The notes: generated by a model from the sequence alone, not told the origin. A stretch of DNA of 64,000 nucleotides from Exiguobacterium undae DSM 14481 (GCF_000620805.1 NZ_KK211187.1:1660398-1724397), one strand, 5' to 3'; shown: positions 16,179 through 25,691, counted from the stretch's first letter. Program-made: numbers and translations.

Positions 16179-16611
16179 ATTGTTCTGATTCTGCAACATC
16201 TGATACGAGGATTTCATGGTCCTCTCCTTCTTCGCAGTCGGTCAAGAAGACGACGGACCGTTCATTTTCCGTCCGCTTCTCGAGATTTTGACAGATTTCC
16301 TTGTTCCGGTCGTCCGTTTGCGAACCGTATGCGTCGCGTGACGAATCAAGCGAGTACGTGAACCGTTTGCCGTCATAGCTGACGTCCTCGAGGATTGCAT
16401 CCCCTTCCGTCGTATAATTCGTAATCCGGATCGTGTCCTTCTCTTTTTCGTCGACGTGCTTCAGAAACGTCGCAAATCGATCCATGTGGTGCTGCTCCGG
16501 TGTCGTGACGATGTCTCCGTTTTTGACGGCTTCCTCCATAGAATAACTTTTCCCGCATCCGCCTAACGTCAACAAACAAAAACCAATTACGGCAAGCCCA
16601 CGCCTATTCAT
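16177..16611 (-). CDS. DUF4362-type lipoprotein
   Basis: A 144-residue lipoprotein, lipobox LGGC at about residues 16-19. The body has NGDIVTTPEQHHMDRFATFLKHV and RITNYTTEGDAILEDVSYDG, the pattern of DUF4362, a family of Bacillota lipoproteins of unknown function. The start MNRRGLAVIG is preferred because GGAGGAAAAGGA directly precedes it. It begins 13 bases after the hemAT stop, so cotranscription is likely. Confidence 0.75.
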   Translation of the reverse strand: MNRRGLAVIGFCLLTLGGCGKSYSMEEAVKNGDIVTTPEQHHMDRFATFLKHVDEKEKDTIRITNYTTEGDAILEDVSYDGKRFTYSLDSSRDAYGSQTDDRNKEICQNLEKRTENERSVVFLTDCEEGEDHEILVSDVAESEQ

Positions 16612-16624
16612 TCCTTTTCCTCCT

Positions 16625-17917
16625 TTAGAGTGTCGTCGCAACAGTTTGTAAATCATCTGCCGTTTCGGCAATCGACTGGGCAATCCGTCGCATCCCTTCA
16701 ATCGTTCCCGCGACTTGCTCCGTGTCTTGCGATAAGCTGACGATTTGTTTTGAAACATCAACAGTTTGACGGGAGATTGTCGTAAAGGCATGGACAACAC
16801 GTGTCAGTTCCTCCGTCGTTTGCACGACTGATTGTTCTGTTCCGTTCATCCGCTGTGAGACTTGTCCCATTTTGGAGGTGATTTCCTGCGCGATACTTGA
16901 TGCTTCGGAGGCGGAACGTTTACTCTCTTCGGCAAGCTTACGGATCTCCTGTGCAACGACAGTAAAACCACGCCCCATCTCCCCCGCCCGGGCTGCCTCA
17001 ATCGAAGCATTCAGACTCAGTAAATTCGTCTGATCGGAAATGGCCGTGACCATTCCGGCAATTCGTTCGATTTCTTGCGATAAAAAAGCGAGTTGCGTCA
17101 TCTGTTCCGTCGTCTGTGTCATCTCAGCGACGACGTGCTCAAACCGTTTGGTTTCCGATTCGACCAAATCGACGCCATCCTCTGCTTCTTTTGCGGCTTG
17201 GCTTAATTGCGTCGCAATCGTTCCCGTTGTCAGCGAAACCTGTTGGGCATGCCGTTCCATCTCTTGAAAACTCGCCGACGACTGTTCACTCATCGCCGCC
17301 AATTCTTCCGTCGATTTTTGGACGGCTTGACCGATCCGGACTTTTGCATCCGTGACCATCTGCCGCTCGTTTTCGATCGTATCTTCATACATCGTCAGCA
17401 CGATTTGTTGTTCGAGATTAAACAGCTTTCCGACCGACCGGACAATCCGCACTTGTTCCGACTGGGGCACCGTGCTTGCCTCAACTTGTTGACTGAAGAC
17501 GTTCAACACCTTTTGAAACGAAGCAATGTACCATTTATTATGTAAGCCGATCCGAACATGACGATCGGCAATCCGTTTTCGGACCGCTACATATTCCGGC
17601 GTCACTTGTCCGTCAAACATCTGCAAGATGTGCTTGGCAAGTGTTCCTTTTAAACGCTCCAGTGTCGAGTGCCGTTCGATCAGCTGTTTCAGTTCCGGCA
17701 CCCGGACCAGTTCTGCATAAAAGGCGTCGACCATTTGTGGCATCCAGTCCGCGACATCGTGACGAATCAAACGGACAATTTGTAAATCTTCGACCGTCAG
17801 ATCAATCAATTGAAGTTGTTCGGTCAATCCAGTCCCAGCTTCTAATCGGACAAAATCACGTTCTTGAACGATCCGTTCTGAGAACGTCATCTCCTGTTGC
17901 TTTGACCACCATTTCAT
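16625..17917 (-). CDS. hemAT: HemAT heme-based aerotaxis transducer
   Basis: A 430-residue soluble chemoreceptor. Residues 1-180 are a globin-coupled sensor: proximal heme histidine H120 ([11 protein letters not shown]), with Y67, H83, T92 and Y130 at the positions of HemAT-Bs Y70, H86, T95 and Y133 (constant offset of three). Residues 230-430 are a methyl-accepting signalling domain with the hairpin tip [22 protein letters not shown]-type sequence. No transmembrane helix. It binds O2 and signals to CheA. The start follows AAGGAGTGCAACGAG and gives a length near the 432 residues of the B. subtilis protein. Confidence 0.95.
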   Translation of the reverse strand: MKWWSKQQEMTFSERIVQERDFVRLEAGTGLTEQLQLIDLTVEDLQIVRLIRHDVADWMPQMVDAFYAELVRVPELKQLIERHSTLERLKGTLAKHILQMFDGQVTPEYVAVRKRIADRHVRIGLHNKWYIASFQKVLNVFSQQVEASTVPQSEQVRIVRSVGKLFNLEQQIVLTMYEDTIENERQMVTDAKVRIGQAVQKSTEELAAMSEQSSASFQEMERHAQQVSLTTGTIATQLSQAAKEAEDGVDLVESETKRFEHVVAEMTQTTEQMTQLAFLSQEIERIAGMVTAISDQTNLLSLNASIEAARAGEMGRGFTVVAQEIRKLAEESKRSASEASSIAQEITSKMGQVSQRMNGTEQSVVQTTEELTRVVHAFTTISRQTVDVSKQIVSLSQDTEQVAGTIEGMRRIAQSIAETADDLQTVATTL

Positions 17918-18054
17918 CTCGTTGCACTCCTTCTCAGTCATCTCTTCTTGTATAACGGTTTCTCCGAACGAAAAATAAAGCGTTTTCACTCTAAAAAACC
18001 CATAATTATGATAACTTGTCAGAAAATACATTTCCCGTATCCTTGATAGCAAAA

Positions 18055-18079
18055 AACGATCCGTTGTCGACGGATCGTT
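18055..18079 (-). terminator. Terminator of ArsR-AHSA1 operon
   Basis: Nine-base perfect arms AACGATCCG/CGGATCGTT, seven-base loop, followed by TTTTTTG on the minus strand, 11 bases after the AHSA1 stop. Confidence 0.88.
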
Positions 18080-18089
18080 TAGTAATGCC

Positions 18090-18602
18090 TCACATGGTTC
18101 GTTGTACCAGCCAGTCGTCGAGACGTTGGAGTTGTGACGTAAACCCTTCTTTCATCCCCATCTCAAGAACTTGTTTGACCGCTTCCTCCGTTTTAAAGTC
18201 AGACCGGAACACCACCCGGGTCCGATTGCCGACGGTTTCGAACGTTGTCTCGTTTTCACTGCCCGGTAATTCCTCCGAAATCATCCCTGACGCGTCCGAG
18301 AAATAGTCGGCGTGGGCATAACGATGCGGCGCGTCGATCTGCCGAAAAATCGCTTTGCCCCATGACTCCATTCCGTAAAAATCGCCTTGTGCGGGATCCT
18401 TGCAACGCATGCAGTAATGCCAGATACCGCCTTCAACAAAGTCGAATGTCGTAATTTCCGTCTCCCAACCCTCCGGTCCCCACCAGGCTTCGAGTTGTTC
18501 TTTTTGCGTAAACGCGGCAAATACCATCTCGCGCGGGGCGGCAAATGTCCATTCCATTTGTAGGACGGAACCATCCACCGTCGTTTTTAATTTATCCTCC
18601 AT
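18090..18602 (-). CDS. SRPBCC/AHSA1 domain protein
   Basis: A 170-residue START-like protein. The N-terminus [29 protein letters not shown] is the diagnostic AHSA1 beginning, and the C-terminus [17 protein letters not shown] the long closing helix. It overlaps the ArsR gene by 11 bases. ArsR-AHSA1 pairs are a recurring two-gene cassette; the domain binds hydrophobic ligands or acts in stress responses, but no specific role is established. Confidence 0.88.
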   Translation of the reverse strand: MEDKLKTTVDGSVLQMEWTFAAPREMVFAAFTQKEQLEAWWGPEGWETEITTFDFVEGGIWHYCMRCKDPAQGDFYGMESWGKAIFRQIDAPHRYAHADYFSDASGMISEELPGSENETTFETVGNRTRVVFRSDFKTEEAVKQVLEMGMKEGFTSQLQRLDDWLVQRTM

Positions 18603-18948
18603 CTTTATTCACTCCTTCTGAATCGACTGATTTCTGCTGCTGTTCCAAGTACGCTTCAAGCCGGACCATCCGACTGACCATCTGCTGTTCAAACGATTGA
18701 CTCCATGCAGTGATGCCTTGAAAGACTTCCGTCCTTAAATGATAGATCCGGCGGTTCGCGACCGGCTCCATCCGGACAATGTCCGCTTCGAGCAAAACCT
18801 TTAAGTGTTTCGATGTCTGTGGTTGATTCAACTGCAGTTGCACCGCAATTTCACCGACCGGTAACGGACCCGTCTTCAACAGTTCAACGATCTTCAATCG
18901 ATTGGCATCGGATAAAGCAAATAACGTTCGTGCAAGCCCATCTGACAT
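18592..18948 (-). CDS. ArsR family transcriptional regulator
   Basis: A 118-residue winged-helix repressor: LARTLFALSDANRLKIVELLKTGPLPVGEIAVQLQLNQPQTSKHLKVLLEADIV. No cysteine metal site in the recognition helix (it lacks the CVCDL motif), so it is of the non-metal SdpR/AHSA1-associated type. The start follows AGAGGTGGAAATC. Repeats in the divergent spacer before the LysR gene are probable operators. Confidence 0.9.
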   Translation of the reverse strand: MSDGLARTLFALSDANRLKIVELLKTGPLPVGEIAVQLQLNQPQTSKHLKVLLEADIVRMEPVANRRIYHLRTEVFQGITAWSQSFEQQMVSRMVRLEAYLEQQQKSVDSEGVNKDGG

Positions 18949-18981
18949 GATTTCCACCTCTTCTGTATCTATATACCCTTT

Positions 18982-19006
18982 AAGGAATATTCCAAACAAG
19001 GAATAT
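18982..19006. promoter_or_regulatory. Probable ArsR operator repeats
   Basis: AAGGAATAT occurs twice 16 bases apart, and the first copy extends into the palindrome GGAATATTCC (18984-18993). Lies 34 bases before the ArsR start in the divergent ArsR/LysR spacer. Confidence 0.55.
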
Positions 19007-19090
19007 ATAAAATTGAGCGGAAAAGTTGTCTTTGCGAGCTGACGTACAGTATCGTCAAGACAGAATAACATGTAGAGAGAGTGAATTCTG

Positions 19091-19957
19091 ATGAAAACCG
19101 AATGGCTTGAAGCCTTTCATGTCACGGCGGAAACATCCAGTCTGACGAAAGCGAGCGAGTTGCTGCACATGACGCAACCTGCGCTCAGTAAACAAATCAA
19201 AAATCTTGAACAAACCGTCGGAACTGCCCTGTTCACCCGGACGACGAGCGGTGTTTCGTTGACCCCGGCAGGAGACATCGTGTTTAAAGAAGGACAGCGG
19301 ATCATCGAACAGCTCGACGAGATGCAACGGCAAATTGATCAATTGCAGGGACAGACGTCGTTTACCCTCGGTTCCTGGCCGAGTGTCGCCATGTCTTACC
19401 TGCCGCAACACTTTGCCAACCATCCATCGGTGGACGGTCCGGAACTCAAGATCAAGACGGCCCATACGTACATCGAGCTGATGGCCGGGCTGGAGCAGCA
19501 TCAGTACGATGCCGTCTTGCTCGACGACCGGCAGATTGACCATCCGTATCCGTCGACGCACCTGTATACGGAACCATTTTTACTGTACTTCCACGAAGCC
19601 GACGAGCGGTTTGAAGGCTGTGTCGACGTCCGCTTTGATCAGATTGAAGCTTCGTCATTCCTGTCGTTGCCAATCGACTGTGACTCGACGAACATCTTAA
19701 AGGCGGCTTTCGCTGAGCGCAGCGCGACCTATACCATCGCGTCAGAAATGGAATTTGGCTCAAGCGTCCTCGGATTCATCCGGGCAAAACTCGGGATTGC
19801 GATTTTACCGGCCATCTTCCAGGATGGTCTTCCTCCGGAAATCCGAACCCTGCCGATCACCGGCTTCGACGTGACACGCGAACTGTCGCTTGTGACGCGG
19901 GATACAGAACACCACCAGACGTTACTCCGCCTGATTGGTCATCCCCGTAACCGTTGA
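19091..19957 (+). CDS. LysR family transcriptional regulator
   Basis: A 288-residue LTTR. The N-terminal HTH reads MKTEWLEAFHVTAETSSLTKASELLHMTQPALSKQIKNLE, followed by the substrate-binding domain. It overlaps the next convergent gene by 19 bases. It is divergent from the ArsR-AHSA1 operon. LysR proteins usually control a neighbouring gene; no metabolic target is obvious here. Confidence 0.9.
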   Translation: MKTEWLEAFHVTAETSSLTKASELLHMTQPALSKQIKNLEQTVGTALFTRTTSGVSLTPAGDIVFKEGQRIIEQLDEMQRQIDQLQGQTSFTLGSWPSVAMSYLPQHFANHPSVDGPELKIKTAHTYIELMAGLEQHQYDAVLLDDRQIDHPYPSTHLYTEPFLLYFHEADERFEGCVDVRFDQIEASSFLSLPIDCDSTNILKAAFAERSATYTIASEMEFGSSVLGFIRAKLGIAILPAIFQDGLPPEIRTLPITGFDVTRELSLVTRDTEHHQTLLRLIGHPRNR

Positions 19958-20565
19958 TCCAGTCGGATCCGAAGTGTGTCGATATCGGCACGGTCGAGTA
20001 TCTGCTCGTTAATTTCACCGTATCGGACAACATGATACAGCATCGGATCAATCGTCAAATCAATCCGGTCATGCCAGTCCTTGAGGGTTTCTTCCGGGCG
20101 GCGCTTTAAGACGTCAGGCAATTGCCGGTCAAACGACAACATCAAGTGACGGACTTCGGACACGGAGTCCGTTTGTTTTGCTTGCGGACGCCAGATAGAT
20201 GGAACCGGGACCGTTCGCAAAACCTGCGGATCCCCTTCTTCCGTTGGATCAAGCGTCTGTTTACGCCAGCGGTATCTGGATAACCGACGAAAAACAAAAA
20301 CGGATAATCCGGCTGCGACCAGTGCTCCGACCGGTACCAAGATATCGGGCAAGAACAAGGAGGTCCCTTTGATCATTGGACCGCTCGGAAAATATTTAAC
20401 TTTAATCGTCTGCGCCTTCAGTCCTTTACGCGGTTCGATCTGATAGTTGAATTCATAATCCGCCGGTTTATAGATGTATGTCTTATAAACATAACGTTCA
20501 AACGCAACCAGCGATGCAGCCAGTACTAAAACGGAGAGAATCATCAGTCCGAGCTTCCGTTGCAT
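19939..20565 (-). CDS. Membrane protein, DUF4129-like C-terminus
   Basis: A 208-residue protein: N-terminal helix (residues 7-25), a short extracytoplasmic loop, a second helix (about 71-90), and a cytoplasmic tail with SEVRHLMLSFDRQLPDVLKRRPEETLKDWHDRID, resembling the DUF4129 helical tail of transglutaminase-associated proteins (tentative). The end overlaps the convergent LysR gene. GGAGGGGCAAT precedes the ATG. Confidence 0.6.
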   Translation of the reverse strand: MQRKLGLMILSVLVLAASLVAFERYVYKTYIYKPADYEFNYQIEPRKGLKAQTIKVKYFPSGPMIKGTSLFLPDILVPVGALVAAGLSVFVFRRLSRYRWRKQTLDPTEEGDPQVLRTVPVPSIWRPQAKQTDSVSEVRHLMLSFDRQLPDVLKRRPEETLKDWHDRIDLTIDPMLYHVVRYGEINEQILDRADIDTLRIRLDQRLRG

Positions 20566-20685
20566 ATTGCCCCTCCTTTTTTACCAAATAATAACATAAA
20601 GCTTGTTTGTTCATCAGTATTTTTCTTTCTTTTCAGTCAATTTCAGCGTACAGTGAAACTACACTGTCAGATGGGATGTGATCGT

Positions 20686-21453
20686 ATGTATTTACCTTCT
20701 TTTCGACTGGATCAAAAAACCGTTCTCGTGACCGGTGCCGGACGCGGAATTGGTCGTGCTCTCGCCATCGGGATGGCGGAAGCCGGAGCGGATGTCCTGC
20801 TTGTTGCCCGGACCGAATCCGACTTACAGGAAACAGCGAAACAAATCGAACAGCTCGGTCGGCGCGCCTTTGTTTTGACGTGTGACGTGACGGACCGGAC
20901 GCAGGTCCAAGCGACGGTCGACCGTGCCTATACATATGTCGACCGGATCGATGTGCTCGTCAACAACGCCGGGATGAATATCCGCTCGAAGGCACTGGAT
21001 GTCACGGAAGATGAGTGGGAAACGATTCAACAAACGAACTTAAAATCGGCCTTCCTGTTTTCACAGGAAATCGGCCGTCGGATGCAGGACACAGGTGGCA
21101 GTATTCTCAACATCGCTTCGGTCGCAGGACATGTCGCGTTGCGGACCGGCGTTGTCTACGCGACGACAAAAGCAGCTTTGATTCAGATGACAAAAGTCCT
21201 CGCGCTTGAATGGGGTCCGAAAAACATCCGTGTCAATGCGATTGGTCCGTGGTATTTCAAGACGCCGCTGACGGAACCGTTACTCGCTGATCCCGCTTAT
21301 TTGCAGGACATCGTTGACGTGACACCGCTCGGACGGGTCGGTGAATTGACGGAACTCGTCGGACCGGCTGTCTTTCTCGCGTCGGATGCCGGAACATACG
21401 TCACCGGACAAACGTTATTCGTGGACGGTGGGATGACGATTAAAGGCTTTTAA
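20686..21453 (+). CDS. SDR family oxidoreductase
   Basis: A 255-residue classical short-chain dehydrogenase, intact: TGAGRGIG at 16-23, NNAG at 93-96, catalytic S145, Y158 and K162 (YATTK). The C-terminus FLASDAGTYVTGQTLFVDGGMT is typical of gluconate 5-dehydrogenase/3-oxoacyl-ACP reductase-like members. The start at MYLPSFRL is chosen for family length; the ribosome site (GGGATGTGATC) is modest. Substrate unknown. A second SDR follows after a terminator. Confidence 0.9.
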   Translation: MYLPSFRLDQKTVLVTGAGRGIGRALAIGMAEAGADVLLVARTESDLQETAKQIEQLGRRAFVLTCDVTDRTQVQATVDRAYTYVDRIDVLVNNAGMNIRSKALDVTEDEWETIQQTNLKSAFLFSQEIGRRMQDTGGSILNIASVAGHVALRTGVVYATTKAALIQMTKVLALEWGPKNIRVNAIGPWYFKTPLTEPLLADPAYLQDIVDVTPLGRVGELTELVGPAVFLASDAGTYVTGQTLFVDGGMTIKGF

Positions 21454-21461
21454 GGCGAGAC

Positions 21462-21499
21462 AAAAAGGACTTCCGATCTTGATCGAAAGTCCCTTTTTT
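21462..21499 (+). terminator. Rho-independent terminator after SDR
   Basis: Arms GGACTTCCGATC / GATCGAAAGTCC (one mismatch) with a TT loop, followed by CTTTTTT on the plus strand. Confidence 0.85.
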
Positions 21500-21538
21500 C
21501 TGTCATGTCCTATTTTTAAAGTGAGGTGGGAAATCTGT

Positions 21539-22351
21539 ATGGGTGCTTTAAAAAGTAAAATTGCTGTTGTCACAGGTGCTTCACGGGGTGCCGGTCGCGG
21601 CATTGCTTATGAACTCGGACGAGCCGGAGCAACCGTCTACGTCACCGGACGCAGTACACAGGAAAGCTCCACCGACGATCGTCCGGAAACAATTGAACAG
21701 ACGGCCGCCGGTGTCACGGCTCGCGGTGGTCACGGAATTGCGGTCCGCTGTGACCATACGGATCCGGATGATGTTGCCCGATTGGTTCAACAGATTCACG
21801 ATCAGCACGGTCGGATTGATCTGCTCGTCAACAGTGTGTTCGGTGGTTCGGAAGCTTCGCTTCCTCCCGGACAGGGCAAACGGTTTTGGGAACGTCCGCC
21901 GGAACACTGGGACGCGATGATGGTCGCCGGACCAAAAGCCTATTTGCTGACGACACGGGCGGCTGTTCCGTTGCTTGAACAAAGTCCGGCTGCATTGATC
22001 GTTAATTTGACGTCGTTCAGTCCGAATCAAGCGGCCGGCAACTTGTATTACGATTTGGCGATGCAGTCGATCAACCGGATGACGTGTGTCATGGGACAGG
22101 AACTTCGAACGGCACGAATCGCAGCCGTCGCCCTTTGCCCCGGTTTCATGCGGACGGAACGAGTCGTGGACGCAGGATTCGGCAACCAGGCAACCGAGAC
22201 CACCGCTTACGTCGGACGAGCTGTCGTCGCTCTGGCACAGGATCCGGATATCCTGCAACGGACCGGTCAAGCCTTATTCGTCTCGGAACTCGCCCGTGAC
22301 TACGGCTTCTCGGATCAAGACGGTTCGCAGTCGGCTTCATTTGGATTATAA
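21539..22351 (+). CDS. SDR-family protein lacking the catalytic lysine
   Basis: A 270-residue SDR with an intact Rossmann loop (TGASRGAGRGIA, residues 12-23) and a serine in NLTSFS (about 159-161). The usual YxxxK reads Y170-Y171-D-L-A-M175, so the catalytic lysine is replaced by Met; NNAG is NSVF. The rest follows the DHRS1-like subgroup (long insert SLPPGQGKRFWERPPEHWD). Either this subgroup uses another proton relay or the protein binds NAD(P) without normal catalysis. GTGAGGTGGGAAATCTGT precedes the ATG. Confidence 0.85.
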   Translation: MGALKSKIAVVTGASRGAGRGIAYELGRAGATVYVTGRSTQESSTDDRPETIEQTAAGVTARGGHGIAVRCDHTDPDDVARLVQQIHDQHGRIDLLVNSVFGGSEASLPPGQGKRFWERPPEHWDAMMVAGPKAYLLTTRAAVPLLEQSPAALIVNLTSFSPNQAAGNLYYDLAMQSINRMTCVMGQELRTARIAAVALCPGFMRTERVVDAGFGNQATETTAYVGRAVVALAQDPDILQRTGQALFVSELARDYGFSDQDGSQSASFGL

Positions 22352-22371
22352 GTAAACTTTTATCGATTTAC

Positions 22372-22415
22372 ACAAGAAGGTTCGGCTTGGTCTCGCGACA
22401 GCCGAACCTTCTTGT
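22372..22415. terminator. Bidirectional terminator
   Basis: Sixteen-base perfect arms ACAAGAAGGTTCGGCT / AGCCGAACCTTCTTGT around a 12-base loop, between the convergent SDR and ABC permease genes. Confidence 0.9.
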
Positions 22416-22421
22416 ATTTCA

Positions 22422-23540
22422 TTATGCCATTCTCCGGCCAATTACCCGGTACATCAGTTTGATTAGAATGAGTGTCGTGATAAGTGTGACAACGAGGACG
22501 GCAATCGGCAACAAGACCGGATAACCGAAGACATTGACCGTCACATACTCCCGGAACAAAACGTAAACACTTAGAGCTTGTCCCTGTGTGAACTTCATCA
22601 GGTTCAACATGAAATCCGGTGTTTCTGTATTAAACAGAACCGTTTCAATCAGGAAAGGTCCGCCGACGATGAGTCCACCGAGGAATACAGCGACCACTGT
22701 CTGTTTGATCAACATCGACAGGAACGACAGGACGATGACAAGCGAAACGGCAATCACCCACTGATACAAGATGGAAATCCCGTATAATTCAGCGAACGTC
22801 AGCGGGTACGGTGAGTTGACGTAAGCCGCTTGAATCGGAATCTCCCAACCGGAATGCCCGCGGAAGAAACACAGCAGTTGAACCAGATTGTAGATTAGAA
22901 TCGTCCCCGTTACCAGTGCGATGGATACCATCAGCTTGGCTGTCAACAATTGTTTTCTCCCATGCCGTGAGGAATAAAGATACGCCGCAACACCGGTCTG
23001 ATATTCACTGGAAAAACTGACGGCTGTTCCGAGAATCAGAACCACTGCCAACAACGCATATCCACCGGTTCCTGAAAACGTCAGCAATTGATCAAACGTT
23101 TGATAGTTTCCGACCGGACGATAATCAATCGCTTCGGTCAAATCAGCTTGTAATGAGAGTTGCCGTTTTTCATATACAGTTGATGCCTCCTCTCCTTCCT
23201 GACGGAGCAAAGAGACATCTTTAGATTGCTTGTCATAAGCCGATGCAGCCTCGAGCACGTTATGATAGGAAGCATTTTGTTTCTTTTCTTCTGCCGTCGG
23301 ATCCGTTTTTTTGACATAGGCTTCACTCCCGGCTTCCGCACGCGCAATCATTTCTGAAGTCAGTTCTCCTTCAAAACCTGTGTTGACGCGATCCGCCCAC
23401 GGCCATCCCATGCGTTGAACGGAAAAATACAATCCGGCAATCAGGATGACCAGCAACAATAACCATAAAAAACGTTGCTGCAACAACTTGTAAAACTCAA
23501 AGCGGACAAGTTCCCGCAACGTACTGTCTGATTTTTTCAT
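22422..23540 (-). CDS. ABC-2 type permease (second subunit)
   Basis: A 372-residue membrane protein: cytosolic start (LRELVRFEFYKLLQQRFLW), helix 1, a long extracytoplasmic domain of about 120 residues, then five more helices with SSEYQTGVAAYLYSSRHGRKQLLTAKL, the ABC-2 cytosolic loop. It overlaps the upstream permease gene by four bases. Paralogous in layout to its neighbour; the two probably form a heterodimeric channel. Confidence 0.87.
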   Translation of the reverse strand: MKKSDSTLRELVRFEFYKLLQQRFLWLLLLVILIAGLYFSVQRMGWPWADRVNTGFEGELTSEMIARAEAGSEAYVKKTDPTAEEKKQNASYHNVLEAASAYDKQSKDVSLLRQEGEEASTVYEKRQLSLQADLTEAIDYRPVGNYQTFDQLLTFSGTGGYALLAVVLILGTAVSFSSEYQTGVAAYLYSSRHGRKQLLTAKLMVSIALVTGTILIYNLVQLLCFFRGHSGWEIPIQAAYVNSPYPLTFAELYGISILYQWVIAVSLVIVLSFLSMLIKQTVVAVFLGGLIVGGPFLIETVLFNTETPDFMLNLMKFTQGQALSVYVLFREYVTVNVFGYPVLLPIAVLVVTLITTLILIKLMYRVIGRRMA

Positions 23541-24658
23541 ACGACTTGCCTCTTTCGACTAGTTTGATAAAGAACCTTCAATACAATCAGGGTCACGATC
23601 ACCTGCACAAGCAGAATAGCTGCCGGCAGTAACAGCGGAATTCCGAGATTGATGGTCTGATACGTCTTAAACACTTCTCCGGTCAACAAGGCGCGGCTCG
23701 GAAAAAATAAAATCCCTTGCTCAAAAACTTTTGTTTCCGGAAAGAAGGTGCCCGAAATCACAAATTGGTAAAGAAGCGGGACACCCATTAAAATGCTCGA
23801 CCAGAGAATCGCATGAATCGCCGTTTTGACGAAAAATGAGATTGCGAGCACCCAAATGCCAAGCACGATTAATACAAATGTCTGATAACCAAACGATACC
23901 AACCAGTATTGTCCGATGGAGAACGGATACGGTGAATTGGTCAAACCCTCCATCACTTGCATCGGAGCGGACCAATCAATCGTTCCAAAACGATACCAGG
24001 CAAGACACAAAATCCCGAGATGTACTACTAGACTGATGCCCGTCAGGAATATCGATCCGGCAAGCAGTTTTGCCGTCAGTAACTTCGTTCGACCGTTCAC
24101 AGCGGGCAGTTGATATTGATCGACGCCCGAAACCCGTTCTTTGGAATAGATGAAAGCAATCAGTAACAGCAAAGGGAACAGCAGGACAGCAACGCCGGCT
24201 TGAGTCGTAAACGTTACTGCTTTTTCTGCCGGGATGTGGTACTGGATCGTGTCCAGATTGATTTGTTCCAACAGACTGGTATGTAAGGCACGATCCCGTT
24301 CTTCAAAGCCCGATTTGGCCAATCCGTTCGTTAAAGTTTCCAGCCCCTGTGCTTTTAAAATTTGGGCTTCTTCAATGTTAAACAAGTGGGCGAATGCTTT
24401 ATTTTCAAACGAAACAACGGAATCAGGTTGTCCACTTAAATCATAGTTTTCATCATTGATTTTATTTGCGCGGTCATGTATTTTCTTAAATGTTTCTGCC
24501 GTCGCCGGACCCTCCCATGCTGCATACTTCGCGCGGACATTTGCTTCCTCTTCCGAAAAGACCGAAGGCATCAAGTACAGCAATAAGGCGGCGATGAACA
24601 GCATGGCAGGAATCGATGTGCAGAGTTTATACAATTCAAAGCGAATCAACCGGCTCAT
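23537..24658 (-). CDS. ABC-2 type permease (first subunit)
   Basis: A 373-residue permease with the same plan: RLIRFELYKLCTSIPAM, helix, long outer loop, then helices containing YSKERVSGVDQYQLPAVNGRTKLLTAKLLAGS. Four-base overlaps at both ends tie it to the ATPase and to the second permease. Such ATPase plus two-permease exporters of Bacillota often serve antimicrobial-peptide resistance, but that is inference; no sensor kinase is nearby. Confidence 0.87.
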   Translation of the reverse strand: MSRLIRFELYKLCTSIPAMLFIAALLLYLMPSVFSEEEANVRAKYAAWEGPATAETFKKIHDRANKINDENYDLSGQPDSVVSFENKAFAHLFNIEEAQILKAQGLETLTNGLAKSGFEERDRALHTSLLEQINLDTIQYHIPAEKAVTFTTQAGVAVLLFPLLLLIAFIYSKERVSGVDQYQLPAVNGRTKLLTAKLLAGSIFLTGISLVVHLGILCLAWYRFGTIDWSAPMQVMEGLTNSPYPFSIGQYWLVSFGYQTFVLIVLGIWVLAISFFVKTAIHAILWSSILMGVPLLYQFVISGTFFPETKVFEQGILFFPSRALLTGEVFKTYQTINLGIPLLLPAAILLVQVIVTLIVLKVLYQTSRKRQVV

Positions 24659-25536
24659 GCACTTTTTCCCCGTCCGTCCAAATGATACAAATACAAGTCT
24701 TCCAGTTGCGGCTCATCTTGGGCCGCCTTCGGATGCGGCATTTGGCTTGAAATGATTCGGACCCGGTTTTTACCTTGTCGCGTTTGTTGGATTGATCCGA
24801 TTTGATACGTGTCTTGTAATTCGAGCAATTCCTGATCCGTCACATCAACGGTCCAGATTTCAGTCGCAATTTCATCCAACAGCTCATACGGATTGGCTTG
24901 TTTGATGATGCGTCCCTGCTTCATCAAAATGATTTCACGCGCAATCGATCCGACATCCGAAACGATATGGGTCGACAGCAAAACAATCCGCTTCCGGGCA
25001 ATCGACGCAATCAGATTCCGGAAATGAATCCGTTCCTTTGGATCAAGGCCAGCTGTCGGCTCATCAATGATCAAGAGTTCCGGATCATTCAGCAACAATT
25101 GGGCAATCCCGATTCTCCGCTTCATGCCGCCGGAAAAGCTTTTCAACTTCTTATTGGCGTGTTCTGTCATGTTGACCGCTTCGAGGGCGGACATGACGCT
25201 TGTTTGGACATCTTGTTTTGGCACACCTTTGACGGTCGCGAGATAACTTAAAAATTTAGCGGCGGTAAAGTTGCTGTAGATTGGCGTGTCTTGCGGAAGA
25301 TAGCCGATTTTTTCGCGGTACGCGTCAGCAAGCGGCGACATTTCTTGTCCGTCAACAAGAATTTTACCCGTTGATGGTTTAAGCAATCCTGCTAAAATCT
25401 TCATCAATGTTGACTTACCTGCCCCGTTTTCTCCGAACAACGCATAGACGCCCGGTTCTAACGTGATATTGGCATCCATCAATGCCTTTTTTCCATTCAG
25501 ATATGTTTTTGAGGTGTTCTGAATCTCAATCTTCAT
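24655..25536 (-). CDS. ABC transporter ATP-binding protein
   Basis: A 293-residue ATPase, first gene of the operon. Walker A GENGAGKST at residues 35-43, signature LKSFSGGMKRR, Walker B LLIIDEPTAGLD, switch histidine in LSTHIVSDV. The C-terminal 80 residues carry the extension usual in BcrA-like exporters. It drives the two permeases that follow with four-base overlaps. The AT-rich spacer before the divergent kinase-like gene holds the promoters. Confidence 0.92.
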   Translation of the reverse strand: MKIEIQNTSKTYLNGKKALMDANITLEPGVYALFGENGAGKSTLMKILAGLLKPSTGKILVDGQEMSPLADAYREKIGYLPQDTPIYSNFTAAKFLSYLATVKGVPKQDVQTSVMSALEAVNMTEHANKKLKSFSGGMKRRIGIAQLLLNDPELLIIDEPTAGLDPKERIHFRNLIASIARKRIVLLSTHIVSDVGSIAREIILMKQGRIIKQANPYELLDEIATEIWTVDVTDQELLELQDTYQIGSIQQTRQGKNRVRIISSQMPHPKAAQDEPQLEDLYLYHLDGRGKSA

Positions 25537-25691
25537 TCCATTTGACTCCTTACGTTCATGATTTAATCTAGCATCTTACACATTATACAAAATTTGTATC
25601 TTTCAGTGTGATGGATTTCAAATAAATGTTTTTGCTATAATGGGTATTCTTTGAATTCAAATGAGAGCGTATGCAGAAAGGAGTTCTGACT

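Noticed and set aside
21581-22270. Minus-strand ORF of 229 aa opposite the second SDR
   Set aside because: The plus-strand SDR has clear family motifs; the antisense reading has Arg/Cys/His-rich random composition and no ribosome site.
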